Below, piece by piece: positions 11,191 through 22,614 of a DNA stretch of 64,000 nt (position 1 is the stretch's first letter; each line of letters begins with the position of its first letter). A program made the position numbers and the translations under genes. This stretch comes from Pohlia nutans (taxonomy: Eukaryota; Streptophyta; Bryopsida; Bryales; Mniaceae): contig CM040093.1 of assembly GCA_022496805.1 (NCBI GenBank), forward strand, positions 5,210,501 through 5,274,500, read 5' to 3'. The notes beneath the pieces are model-generated. The model made no database searches. It was not told where the DNA came from and was given only the letters and a program-made list of their open reading frames with translations.

Positions 11191-12735
11191 TGACTTTGAG
11201 AAGTGCATGAAAAATGCTTGTATTCAATGTTTTTTTTTCAGGGCAAAAGAGAGAGAGCCACAGAATATGAGCACCGAGATGAGCACAATATAGTGATATT
11301 TGAATACATCCCTTTATAGTTAATTTAACCCCTAAAAGACCGAGCTCATCCCTAAAATTTTATCACTTCTTGTGATACTTCAAGAACGCAATTGTATGTC
11401 TTAATTGGTGTACATGTAGAAAACTTCACCATTGAAATTCAAAGCAAACCTAGTCATGAGACTATATATCAATTTTTAGGAAAATTTACCGTATATATTA
11501 CAAAATTATAAGGTTTGATCATGAGTTGTTTTCTAAAAAATTCAGCAAAATCAACAGGTCATTCACTACAAACATTCTTTTAAATTCTAAAACCATGATT
11601 AGCGTTTGAAATTTTAGGAGCATAGATAGATGTACTATATTTAGGTGCTCACAAAAATGATGTTCTAAAACTAAATACAACAACAATGATTGATTCTGAA
11701 AGATTTATGTTTGGGTGAAGTGACTTGTTGGTAACCCGTTGAGCCAATGTTTATGATCGTTATTAATTGTTACATCATATATGTCAGGAACATAACAATC
11801 TATGCTAGTATGTATCGTGGGGCGTGGCGCCACCACAAGTAAGACTTGGGTTTTAGGGGTCTTGAAGGAGGGTCTTGGAGGACTTGACTTCTCAATCAAG
11901 TCCCATTGGTATAAACTTCTCTAAACCCTAGGAAGGCTCATCTTTCTCAAAGTTGAGCCTTCGGAGGAGAGGTTTTGTGTGTTGCCTTTCTCATTGTAGA
12001 TTATCGTGCTTTTATAGCGCTAATACATGGTTTGACTTGTATGCTTTTGTGGAGTTTTTCTACTCCTCGTAGGGTTTTCTCCACTATTATTATACTTTGA
12101 GAAAGATCCTACCTTATATATGAGTGTAAGCGAGGTAGTTGGAACAAAAGCTTAGTTGACACCATAGCTTTCATCTACAGAGATAGGGATGCAGGGAATA
12201 TTGCAAGTGTCCTATATGGTTGATTTGTGGTATTTCATCCGTCGATGGACGAAATTCATCCACAAAAGGGATAATTCATCCTTTTGACTTCCTCTCATCT
12301 CTCTCCCTTGGTGGCAGGGCGCAATTAAGCTATAGAAACTTAAGCGTGGAGCGTGAGTTGATACAATCTAGGAGAGCTTGGATAGTGAGAGAAAGGGATG
12401 GCATTCGGAGGCATTGTTTCGTCGGCTCCCAAGTTCGGAATTAAATTGTGACTCAGTTTGTGGATACTACGAATGCACTGGAGCTTCACAGATCTCGGTT
12501 GAGGCCCAAGGTGTCAGGCTTGTTTTATGACTGCAATCCGTGCCGGTGTTCTGCGTGCGTGAAATTGCCGTGGCTTGAAAGTCTTTGTGACGAAGCAGAT
12601 CGCTTGCAGAAAGGTTTGCATTGAGTCAGTTTGCAACAGACGTCCCAGAGCTTGACGACACACAGACAAGCAAGGCGCCATGGGAATTGGGTATTGAAGA
12701 TCGTGGGGAGATCGCGGAGTGACTATTGGTTACAA
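11191..12735. other. Non-coding stretch with one TTAA-CCCC end
   Basis: No gene recognised. TTAA followed by CCCCTAAAAGACC at 11325 is a typical left end of the TTAA MITE set, but I found no partner end. The part 11860-12480 could be leader or LTR remnant of the retrotransposon downstream. I found no matching copy after the 3' end of that element, so this is not supported. Confidence 0.4.
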
Positions 12736-13003
12736 ATTTCGTCTTCTTAGCTTCGCGTTGCTGCTTTGTCTTCGTGTGTTGTCCACGCACATACGGGCCC
12801 CAGTAGTGACGAAGACCACGGTGGTTCTTGATCTTATTCAAACGCTCGAGGTCATCCCTCAGCTTCATGTCCAAGGCGTTGGAGAAATCCTATAAGTAGT
12901 GACCATCCTTGCGGTCTTTTCTTCTCACCATCAAGTTCTCAAGTTCGGTTGCGGACAATTTGCCAACCCTCTTACTCATGTCAACGTCGGCCTTCTTACA
13001 CAC
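12736..13003 (-). pseudogene. Ribosomal protein S18 (uS13) pseudogene fragment
   Basis: On the minus strand, CKKADVDMSKR and LSATELENLMV (from about 13003) and then [27 protein letters not shown] and VRGQHTKT are unmistakable parts of cytosolic ribosomal protein S18. The N-terminal half is absent. About a dozen or more codons of the central NPRQ...DWFLN region are deleted. A TAG interrupts the copy before SNALDM, and the C-terminal basic tail is scrambled after HTKT. The intact protein is about 150 aa and belongs to the 40S head. Sequence upstream on the minus strand (CTGTGCAG just before the match) looks like a splice acceptor, so this may be a captured genomic fragment rather than a full processed copy. 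It lies just 5' of the retrotransposon. Confidence 0.85.
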
Positions 13004-13261
13004 CAGAAGTTGAGCTGCACAGACAAGGCGACGGTCGACAGTTCGGCCACAGAGAACTGAGTACATGGAGCCGACATCGAGATCCCTAACCACGGCCCAC
13101 GGCGAGGTCCTGAACTGAGCGAGTTGGGACGTGGGTCGCAGATTCACTGGGACTTGGTCACTTAGCTGCTTGAACTCACGCCAGGCTGGCACATTGACGG
13201 GACATGTGACTGGTCATGCTAATTGGCATGATGACGTGGCATAGTGACTGAACTACTTGCT

Positions 13262-13369
13262 GCTGACTGGACATGCTAGTGTGGCACTGCTGACTGGGCA
13301 GGTTGACGTGACATTGCTGACTGGACAGGCTGACGTGGCACTGCTGACTGGGCACTATGACGAGGCAAG
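13262..13369. repeat. 27-bp tandem repeat, four copies
   Basis: The units begin GCTGACTGGACATGCTAGTG, GCTGACTGGGCAGGTTGACG, and so on. They have 27-bp periodicity with point differences. They lie between the S18 fragment and the first retroelement ORF, and on the minus strand encode an S/Q/C-rich repetitive frame that I do not consider a gene. Confidence 0.85.
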
Positions 13370-13945
13370 GTGGCGTGTCGTTGTAACGTGGACTGTGCAG
13401 AATAATTAATTGTTGGCGGTGAAGCAAGGCGCATTATTTGGCAGTGTTCCACCAAGTTTATGACGGAGTATGGGAAACATAATGTCCAAATGAAATTTTC
13501 TGCACCCATGTCACATTACGGAACCACCTAAATTATTGGGCAAGTTGCATGAGTGATGCATGAGGGAGTGTGAGGATAAGCACATTAAACTTCCTAGCAT
13601 AGAACGTGGATTCTATAATCCTCCCCTTTTGCTACCTAATCCGACGTTTGTGATTAGTATCCATTGTGTAGATTGACATCTAATGATGCAGTTTTTGGTT
13701 GCACATTTTGGATTGCGCTTTGCTAGACAGATAATGGCAACACCAACACCGGTAGCATTACCAATTGTGACATAAGGTGATACATGGGTCTGCACAATAT
13801 ACGTGCTATATTAGCATTAGTGTTGCATTAGGGTGAATGAATGGAATAATTCTCGTGGAGAGACGCAACTCGAGTTAATTTAGACAGTCACTCTTGATAT
13901 TACCACAGTGTCTACACTTGTGCTGCATGGCAGATCTATGGGACC

Positions 13946-14653
13946 ATGGAAAGTTCCAACATAGATGACTTAATTACGAATTTGGAGAGAGTCCGGATTA
14001 GGGGAGAATTTTTTGAAGGGAATTGTGTCAAACTAGTAGGTAGACAAGTAGAAGTTGTGATAGAGACTACTGGAGGTCTACTAGAGCCTACTACACTACC
14101 GTTGGGAACTGCATCTTTATCAATTGTTTTACCTCACCTACCGCAGCCGAGACCCTTCGTGTTGTCCCTATTAGCGGCATCTAGGTTAGGTACTCAACGG
14201 TGGGCTGAACCAGGCACCAAAGTATTAGGACCACGATCTATAGAGTATTGGAGACAAGGGGGTGGTTTTTATGTTGTGCAGACATTGAAGGCACAACGAG
14301 AAGGCTATATTTCGCCAAATGCGCGGAACCGTGGATTTGTGCGCTTCGAAGACTTTGTGGTGGAAGAAGATATTATTGTGGTGAAGAACCAAGGGTCAAG
14401 ATCTCACGCACAGTGGATTTGGGGTACCGAGATATCAACACTTCCATTACTTTCATTGGCATTCACCGAGTTCTCGAGTGGTGATTATTCTTTTTACACT
14501 ATTTGGCACAAGGAAGAAACTGGGTGGATAGAAAGGGCAACTCGAGTGGTGCAATTGTCAACTAACCTTGAAGTTGAGTTTGAAATTGCCACAACTATTT
14601 ACTACCCTGCTAGAACAAGAACGAGACCACTTTGGAGTTTGTATACCCCCTAA
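13946..14653 (+). CDS. Leading ORF of the retroelement, function unknown
   Basis: An open frame of 235 codons starting MESSNIDDLITNLERVRIRG. I recognise no domain. It lies 5' of gag in a different frame, and the retroelement coding continues within about 20 nt of its stop (from about 14668). A frameshift may therefore have split one gag N-terminal region from the rest. It could be an N-terminal gag extension or a separate product. Confidence 0.4.
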   Translation: MESSNIDDLITNLERVRIRGEFFEGNCVKLVGRQVEVVIETTGGLLEPTTLPLGTASLSIVLPHLPQPRPFVLSLLAASRLGTQRWAEPGTKVLGPRSIEYWRQGGGFYVVQTLKAQREGYISPNARNRGFVRFEDFVVEEDIIVVKNQGSRSHAQWIWGTEISTLPLLSLAFTEFSSGDYSFYTIWHKEETGWIERATRVVQLSTNLEVEFEIATTIYYPARTRTRPLWSLYTP

Positions 14654-14667
14654 AGTGAGCTCTCAAG

Positions 14668-15980
14668 CTGGAGTTACCTTCTGGTGTAATTAGGAGTAGT
14701 AGGCCGTATTTAGCAAATAGATTTCCAGAAATAGAGCAATTGATACATGAAATTGAACAATTAACAATTAAGGATCAGTCTGTAACTGTAGGAGAACAAT
14801 TGGAATCACCTAGAGTAGAACTCGATCTTGTCACAGAAGTAGAAGAGCCTGGTAGTGGTATCTTGTTCTACGGTAGAGAGGAAGAAATGGCTCGTATGTA
14901 TGGAACCACTCAGGGAATACGGAGATTCTCTGGGATCGTGGGCACAATTGAGTTGGATGACTTCATCATCGAATTTGACGCCTGGTGCAATGGCCAAACT
15001 GAGAGGAGGGTGGGTTTTAACCCTCATAGCACATGGCAGGCACTCTTCCAACATCTAGAAGGTGCCCCTATGCACGATTACTCCGAATTCGAGGCTAGAC
15101 ACGAGGCGGAGATCGAGGCCTTTCGGGACTATTAGGCACTTGACTTCAAAAATCTATTTGGAGGACAAATGAGGGTTGGAGGTCGTCAAATTGGAGGTGG
15201 TTCTCTTACCATTGGAGAAGTAAAAGTTGAAGGAGGGGAGAACTCCGAGGGAGAACGAGTCAAGACTTGGGTGTGGGAGAGACTCCAACCACCGTTCAAC
15301 CCCATTTTGAGTTTCTTCGAGGTACTTCGATTGAATTACCAAGGCCAACAGTTGGACAAGATGTTGGAACTTCAACAGTATCAATTGAAAGAAAATGAGA
15401 CTTACCGAGACGCGTATCATCGACTACGGCGATTAGTGGAGTGTACTGAAGGAGTCGCACCTGCTCATGCCATGAATTATTGGTATTATATTTTGGAGCT
15501 TGAACTTAAGGATTTGGTAAGAGCAAGGGTGTTGAATTTACCATCCAACAATCCACTCATTTTGGAGTTTGTTTTCTTGGCTACCGATTCCATTGCCATT
15601 AATCTGACAAGGGAAAAAGCGTCCATGCCTATGATGGAAAAGGTTCCAAAGACCTTTGAGAAAAAGAAGACTACTGCTGCTTACGCCGCTGAACCCGCAT
15701 GTTCTAGTTAGAAAGAGGCAATTGAAACAGAACCGAGGCAACCTAGGGAGAAATTTTGTTCGGGATGTGGAGGTTCGAGTCACCTTGCAATTAAATGCTA
15801 GATTCTTCATCCAGAATTACAGCCTGCCAATGCCAGAAAACCTAAAGAAGAAACTAAAAGTGACAAAGGCAAGGTACCTAAGGAGAAGGATAAACCTTCC
15901 GAAAAGAAAGCAGACACTCCGAACAATGACAACAATAACGATCTGCGATTTAAGGCACTTGAATCGCAACTGGTGTTAAT
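14668..15980 (+). pseudogene. gag with CCHC zinc knuckle (retroelement)
   Basis: One frame runs from about 14668 through 15980, broken by stops at 15133, 15709 and near 15799. The capsid-like part includes WVWERLQPPFNP and NYQGQQLDKMLELQQYQL, with the acidic/aromatic helical pattern of plant retrotransposon gag proteins. After the second stop a zinc knuckle of form C-x2-C-x4-H-x4-C (CSGCGGSSHLAIKC, 15757-15798) appears, followed by a Lys/Glu-rich linker. The knuckle binds genomic RNA during packaging. The stops are TAG codons reachable from CAG or TGG by a single change. Confidence 0.75.
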
Positions 15981-17046
15981 TATAGTTAGACTGAAAGGTA
16001 AGGCCCCTACTACGTCGGAGAAGAAGGAGACCCCATCCTTCTATAGAGCCTGGAATGAATCGTTTTGCGGTATGGGTGAACCAAGCCATACATCGACTAC
16101 GAGAGCACAAGCCCAACGGGAGGTGCCAAGGGGTGCTATGAGTACATTGGATCCACAAAATGGAGAGGTCCAACAACAAGTTCGACTCTTCGAATCATTT
16201 GTTTTAGAAGACTTAAGTTCCAAGACACCACGGACATTGCAGAAGGATGCAACTCGTCCAAGCTCGACCACACATGGCGTCGGGATGTCCAGTGGAGAGG
16301 GACTTACATCTACAACAACTACTATTTGTCAGACACCATTATTTTCTGCTCAAATGGTTGGGGCACTTGGATTTGATGTGGTTGGAGTGTTGGAATCAGC
16401 TGCTGCTATATGCAGAGCTGAAAGAGGTTGAATTACTGCAGCAATGAAGGCGGGGGCTCTTGAAGAAGATAATTCGAACGAGGCCGAGTTGTCATATGAC
16501 GCCAACTTTTATGCAGCAGCAGCGCGGGTTCAAACTATGCAGCGAAGACGAGCCATCGAGAGATCCTCAGTTACACCCGGCGTTGAGGTGGTCAACAACA
16601 GTAAGAGTTTATTGCAAATTGTGGGGCCTGGAGGTAAGACCTTTATACCCTAAAGAATGTTGTTGGACTCTGGAGCCCAGCCATTGATGCTGGGCAAAAC
16701 CGCTATTGAGGCCTTGGGCCTACATGAAGGGACATTAGAAGCTTGTCCTTTTACCATTAATATATATGTGGACGGATCGGAGAGGGCTACTGGGATCACG
16801 ATGCAGTCATTGTTGATTAAAATTCGATCCAATGATGTTATGGACGCAATAGCAATTAAAACCAAGGCTATTGTCACACAAGCCGAGTCATACGATATAT
16901 TGGTGGGATCCACGGTGTTGTATCCAATGGAGTTTGTTTTGGATTTTTGGAACAAGACCGCATCCAATAGACCTGACTGGCAAGCTGGTGATGGACGCTG
17001 TGAGACACCAATTCGGCACTTGGTATTCACATTGGTTAATTGTTAA
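15981..17046 (+). pseudogene. Linker and aspartic protease (retropepsin) of the retroelement
   Basis: The frame is the same as gag, with stops at 16429 (TGA) and 16651 (TAA). The catalytic motif is LLDSGAQPLMLGKTAIEALG (from 16660), where D-S-G-A is the retropepsin active-site loop. YDILVGSTVLYPMEFVLDFW downstream is the second-lobe region with the hydrophobic-hydrophobic-Gly element. The protease would cleave the polyprotein. Coding similarity fades near 17046, where a 2.9 kb non-coding stretch begins. Confidence 0.7.
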
Positions 17047-17256
17047 GTTTTTTTCGATTTTTTATCTGTTTGTTATTCTAAAATAAAAAATTAGTAAAAA
17101 TAGTGAAATTTAGGATGGAATAACCAAATAAACATTTTAAAATGTATTTTAAATTAACTGATAATAATATTATAATATACGTGATTTTCTATGGAAAATT
17201 TATTATTAGTCTTAACAACGGTCAAGTTGCAATAAATCCAAGATATATTACATTAA

Positions 17257-17602
17257 CCCTTAAACGTCAAGAGGGCCAGAATGGGGCAGCCCGGAAGGAA
17301 TCTAAATGTTTTTGGGGAAAAAAGAAATGGCAAAAACGGCTCTGCAGTGCATTGCTGGCTAGCACTGTAGGCACTGCTGAACTTCAGCTGCCCCAACCTC
17401 AAAACTTATTCAATTTGATAACTTTGATTGCTTACCAACGATTCCACAATCTCTCAAATGAGGCGAAAATTTGGAATCTAGATCGCTTTTTCAGTAGCTT
17501 TCCAACGCAATAAGTCTCGCTTGATTTGGTTGAGAAATGAAACTTTTTTCTCCAATTATTCCTTTATACCAAGCCCATGAGGCTTGCTTTGACGTTTAAG
17601 GG
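17257..17602 (-). mobile_element. TTAA-flanked MITE, family C (copy C1)
   Basis: TTAA is exact on both sides (17253-17256, 17603-17606). The ends are CCCTTAAACGTCAAGAGGGC and the inverse of CCCTTAAACGTCAAAGCAAG, a 14-bp perfect terminal inverted repeat. The sequence matches 37.20-37.58 kb in inverted orientation. 346 bp, no gene. Confidence 0.85.
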
Positions 17603-18615
17603 TTAATGGGGATGCCTCTAATACTACGATGTAATAGGAGTTAGGATATAGAAGGAAGTAGAAAGTAAGTAGTACTTTAGTTAAACAGTGAGTATGTCAG
17701 TAAATTATAGGAATAGTTATAGTCCTAAAAATTCCCAAAAATATGCACAAAAATATTTTGAGTCTTAAAAAAACTCTCAAAAAAATTATAGACGTTTTCA
17801 GTAATTTATCAATAGGTATTTTAGATCTTATATGTAGTAATTAAGACTTAAAAAATTGTAGAAAAAATAATTGAAAAACGCTAAAATTACCACAAAATTT
17901 GGGAAAAGTCTCAAGAACACCTTATACCTTGTACTAAAATTTGGAGATTATTGGAGTTAGGGAGTTACTCTAATTCAAAAAGAAGAAAAACTTACCGTCA
18001 TTCGACTAAACGGTCGATTTTATCGGCATGCCCAAGACGATTTGGGAGCTTGAATTGGATGTTCCTAAATGCTATTCTAGCTATTTGAACCCCAAGCATT
18101 CCAATGGTGAAGTCAAGTAAGTCAAAGGTACTTTTTACCGGACGGTGTAAATTCGGCCTATAACTCCATCAAAGTAAAAACGAAAGTTTTACCGTTTTGA
18201 TCAATGAAGGTTTTACCTAGGTTAATTTGGGCCTTCTGAAGTCATTGGTGAAGTTAAATTTCCAATTAGAGCTATATTTAAGACGTAAATAAAGAGCAGC
18301 AGTAAATAAGGATAAAAACAGACTTACCGTTGAATCCCCTTCGACATTTGACCACCAACCGGTCACATTATTGAGGGGTTCGTTAAAGGAGCTAATAAAC
18401 TCGGCTTTATTATTTAGATATATTCATAAATAGATTAATGATATTATTAGTCTTTACAACTAGTCAAACAAAAGTTAGTCAAACTAGTTGTAGAAAAAAA
18501 CAATTTTTATTAGTATATGATAGAAAATAAATTAAAACGATTTATTGAAGAGGATTAGGACTTCACATGATGAATGGTATTAATTACCCTACAATTAAGC
18601 AAAACAAAAAAAAGA

Positions 18616-18618
<3 letters not shown>

Positions 18619-18687
<69 letters not shown>
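18619..18687. repeat. (AT)n microsatellite, about 69 bp
   Basis: Uninterrupted AT dinucleotides. A translated frame through it (repeated Ile-Tyr) is an artefact. Confidence 0.95.
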
Positions 18688-18693
<6 letters not shown>

Positions 18694-19958
18694 GAAATAG
18701 TTGTAGAATAAAACAAAATTTATTAGCAATAGTTATTAGGAATAGTACCTTCAATTATCGGTTTAATATATAAGGGGAGGACTTGAGCCTCTCAAAATAT
18801 ACATTTTTTCATTGCTCGTTTATGTACGAGGAGTTTAAGTTGGATTTAAACCCTTATTTTTTCTTGCCTTCATCTTCTAGTTCAATTGTTTCCTTTCTAC
18901 GAGGAGTTTAAGTTGACATAAAACCCTCACTTCCCTCGGTATAATCTTCTTGTTCATTTTTTCGGCTCGTTATGAAACAATAGTGCTAATTGTAAGGTTT
19001 AGGGGTGAATTAGCAAAGTGTGAGAAACAGGAGGCCTAAATTAAGTCGTAGTATCTTTGTTCTCCAAATTGTAGTTTTATCCATCGGAGAACTAGGCAGA
19101 GGTTTTTTTTATCCAACATTTCATTTTTTCATCCGTCCATAACTTTCACATAGATGGTCCAAATTAGAAGATTTTTAGAGTCCCGGAATATGCAAAAAAA
19201 AGCTCTCGACCATAGTGTAGTTCATTTTCTTAAAAATTTGAAATAGAAAAAAAAAGTTTGGAAGTCTAGGGATAAATTTAGAATGCTGTTTTTTGAGTTA
19301 AAAATTTGTTAAAACTTCAAAAACATAATTTTTTCATATGCTATCTGTTTTCTACGTATTTTAGCATTATAGAAACCTTGAAGTGTGTAGTTTAGCATGA
19401 TATTTTAATTTTTAATTTTTATATTGTTGTTGTTGTTTTTTTTTTTTTTCTCTCTTATGTTTCGGCCCAAATTACTTTATCTTGTATTATCGCCAAGCGC
19501 CGGTGGTGTCTTCAACCTTTCGATTGCTCGTCAACATCCATCGATCAAAATGGTAAGATTCCGTCCACTCTTGGATGTTTTTAAGGATTTAATGTTTTTC
19601 CTTTTTTGATAAATAAATAGATAAATCATCCATCCATAAACGTGACTTACTTGTCTATTTTTTATTTCTCTCCGTTTTTTTTTTTTTTTTTTTTTTATTG
19701 TTTATTTTGTAATGTGTTGTTAACGTGATCTTAAGAGTAGTAGGGATTCAATTTAGAAAAAAAAGAACATCCGTTGCTTGAAAGTCGAACGAATTAATAT
19801 TTCTTTAATTTTATTTTCTAGTAAACTATTGTTCCTAATTAACAATCTTTATTCTCCGTTTAAAATCCTCCATATAATAGTTAGCCACAATCTTTCGAAC
19901 TTGTTGTGAGAATAGAAAAAACCCATAAAGTACTCAGAATTTAAAGGCGGTTGGTTTT

Positions 19959-21363
19959 TTGGCTCACAGACGCCAAGCTACTCTTCCCGCGCAATTCGTG
20001 CGCGGTGAGGGAAGTCACCATGTGACCTTTGGCTTGGCAGTAGCTGTGGAGGCAGTAGAGGACATTATGTTGGATGACTGGCATATTCAACATGAATTCT
20101 CATCTCCCATTATTGTTCCCCCGACTACCCGTAGCAAGAAGAAATATTTGGCTATAGTGCAATTAGCGGCGACATTATGGAGGTCTAAGGATGATCTTTT
20201 CGCACATACTGGTGGTATTTTGGATAAGGTATGGACAAATACTGCAACATCACAGCTGAATGTTTGGGCGACCAAATTCACACTTTGGAAGCCAAGATTT
20301 TAACTCGGCCAATTGCGTGGAAACCCACACAGAAAGGCATATGTCTGCTTGAACTCTTTGGAGGCATTGGTACTGGTTTAGCAGTTGTCTTACAAGCTGG
20401 TATCAAAGTTCTCACCTACCTCTATGTGGACAAAGATCCAGTGGCTAAACGGATAGCCGTTGAGCATATTCGGAAGATGCGTCAACGTTACCCAGAGTTA
20501 TTATCACGAAAAGCTACATAAGTCTCATTTACTACATCAGCAGGAGATATCTTCTTTGTCAGTGATGCTCAACTTCGAATATATGGACCAATCGACTTGG
20601 TTATTGCAGGATGGTCATGTCAAGGGCTTTCCATAGCAGGCAACCAAAATGGATTGCATGGTAAGAGGAGTGCGCTAATCCAAGAGTTGATTTGCATATT
20701 ACATACACTGCAAGTAATGCAATTGAATGAGCTCGGATATATCATTGAAAACGTGCCCATCATTTCTGAATCTCGAGAGCGAAATTTGACAAGTCTCAAG
20801 AAGATCAAGGCTGTTCTTGGTTCTTCTGTCTTTATAGATGCAGCCACGATAGCATCACAAGCACATCGTGCTCGCATGTGGTGGATCAATTTTGTATCCA
20901 CCTCCATTCTTCGAGCTGCATATAACCAATTAGAACGGCCTAAGAATTTATTGGTCCAAGATATCTTGGATCCACAAAGGACGTCACGACATATGCAGTG
21001 GGATGATAAACCTCCTTATTCAGTGGTCAACAAGGTCAATGAGCCTCGGAAGGATTAGCCTATATTTTTAAGCTTCCCCAAATCCTATACATTTCGAGGC
21101 GATGGGCCCGGTACGGTATTGGATACTAGTGGTGGGGAGTATACAACTCAATAACCTAATGTCGACAAACGAGAGAGAGCTATGGGTTTCCTTACTGGAA
21201 CTACATCTCTCTTCGACCACTTTATTTCCGAACACCAGAAGCGAATGCTATTGGGCCAAGCCATGAACTTAAACTGTCTCACATGAATGTTGGTCATAGC
21301 CACCGTAGAGCAACAACGCCTAGCGGCCATGCCGTCCATTGTTCCTTCTTATGATGATTCTTG
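19959..21363 (+). pseudogene. Cytosine-C5 DNA methyltransferase domain inside the retroelement
   Basis: The catalytic domain would methylate cytosine in DNA using S-adenosylmethionine. Motifs appear in canonical order in one frame: motif I LLELFGGIGTGLA (about 20343), motif IV IAGWSCQGLSIAG with the catalytic Cys (about 20603), motif VI YIIENVP (about 20739), motif VIII ASQAHRARMWWINF (about 20851), a short target-recognition region, motif IX-like RERAMGFLTGTT (about 21170) and motif X LLGQAMNLN (about 21250). The order I to X excludes the rearranged plant DRM type. AHRAR followed by an aromatic pair resembles DNMT3. Motif IV reads S-C-Q where P-C is usual. In-frame stops lie at 20519, 21056, 21152 and 21284. 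The 5' part (19959-20300) is in a different frame, implying a frameshift near 20250. It lies between protease and RT. Confidence 0.88.
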
Positions 21364-22614
21364 AGGTGTAATTCAGAGCTTACCTGAATCCGGGGCGAGT
21401 GAAAAGGTAGCTGGGAGCGAACTACAACAATCTATACATCTGTAGCAAAGATGGGGCACATCAATTTTTGATAAAGAAGGCCATCATGGAGGGATTATAG
21501 AACCTCATGATACGTTGGAGGCATTTGTGAAACATTTATTCTTTACAAAGAAGGTTGATTCGCTTGATTAAAGAGAATATATGTTTATACAGAAGAATGT
21601 AACAAGCATGGCGGGCATTGAGGGTGAAGGGGACCCTGGGCCCAGAGGAATTGCTTAGCAACCAAGGAAATTGCCACCCATCATGACTGATGTCAAGATA
21701 CTACTATCTGCAAAGAATTGGGAGCTAAATGGGGGTCTTAAAGGGGAGATGGAACGGCGGGAAGAGCAACAATTCTTGAAAGAATTTAATAATTGTTTTG
21801 CCTTTGGATTAAAAGACTTGGGAGTCCTGAAAGGATAGGAGATGAGGATTGATTTACAAGATGATTCTCCAATATTTCGAAAGCCATACCGATATAGCGA
21901 GGCGGAAAGATGATTGATTGAGAACCGCACAATGGAATTATTAGATACTGGTTTGGTGGAACTTTTCGATGGGAATATGCTGCAGCCACAGTGATGCCTT
22001 CTAAGAAAGACATATATGGCAACTGAACAGAGAAGAGGATGTGTGGGGATTATCGGCCCCTAAACAAACAAACAAGATCTGACAAGTATGCGATGCGTAC
22101 GTCTGAAGAAATTTTTGAGTCAATTGGATACGCAAAGATGTTTAGCACACTTGACTTAAGATCAGGCTATTATCAATTACCGATTCGAAAGGTTGACAGA
22201 CAAATGACATCATTTTGGGGTATTGATGAATATGGAAAGGATAAGTTGTATCAGTGGAAGTTCTTACCGTTTGAACTAAAGAATGTCCCTGCAGAGTTCC
22301 AAAGAGTGATGGATAAGGTACTTGTTGAATTGTCATTCGCCCAATGCTACATTGATGACATTATTGTCTTCAGTCAAAACAAAAAGGAACATCGACAACA
22401 TATGATGAAAGTGTTGGAAAAATTGAGGGATCATGGGTTGAAGTTACATCCGAACAAATGCTTATTTTTTTGCTCTCAAGTGGAGTACTTGGATCATATG
22501 ATTTATCCCGGTGGCTTGGGAGTAATTAAAAGCAAGGTTGAGACACTGAATGGAATACCAAGACCGACAGATGTTATTCAGTTGAGGGCCTTTCTCGGAC
22601 TAGCCACTACTTAA
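21364..22614 (+). pseudogene. Reverse transcriptase of the retroelement (with methylase-RT linker)
   Basis: A linker (21364-21650) continues in the methylase frame with stops. RT begins with KLPPIMTDVKILL and the region around FRKPYRYSEAE, still in the methylase frame. A frameshift near 21965 moves it to the frame that holds MCGDYRPLNKQTRSDKYAM, FSTLDLRSGYYQLPI (first catalytic Asp), the PFELKNVPAEFQRVMD block and YIDDIIVFS (the second and third catalytic Asp, in the Y-x-D-D box). It ends abruptly after RAFLGLA, where the thumb and connection should follow. Stops are at 21835, 21911 and 22024. Gypsy-type RT, clearly recognised. Confidence 0.9.

Larger units (their letters stand above)
17047..19958. 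other. Non-coding stretch separating protease from methylase
   Basis: 2.9 kb with no recognisable coding sequence. It holds a family C TTAA MITE (17257-17602), a long AT microsatellite, two copies of a TACGAGGAGTTTAAGTTG motif (about 18826 and 18897) and T-rich runs (19437-19450, 19676-19697). Since the retroelement reading picks up again at about 19960, at least part of this is probably a later insertion. I could not define its ends. Confidence 0.5.

Noticed and set aside
11700..12480. 5' LTR of the retrotransposon
   Set aside because: I looked for a matching direct repeat after the PHD stop (26.73-27.36 kb) and found none. No TG...CA pair or primer binding site could be defined.
13176..13509. 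Minus-strand frames rich in Ser, Gln and Cys
   Set aside because: They are translations of the 27-bp tandem repeat; different frames give similarly repetitive products.
18567..18773. Short ORF across the AT microsatellite
   Set aside because: The frame is Ile-Tyr repeats caused by (AT)n; the same holds for the minus-strand frame at 49546-49761.
19959..21363. A host DRM or CMT methylase gene
   Set aside because: The motif order I to X excludes DRM, no chromodomain or BAH domain is present, there are no introns, and the frame continues into RT, so it belongs to the retroelement.
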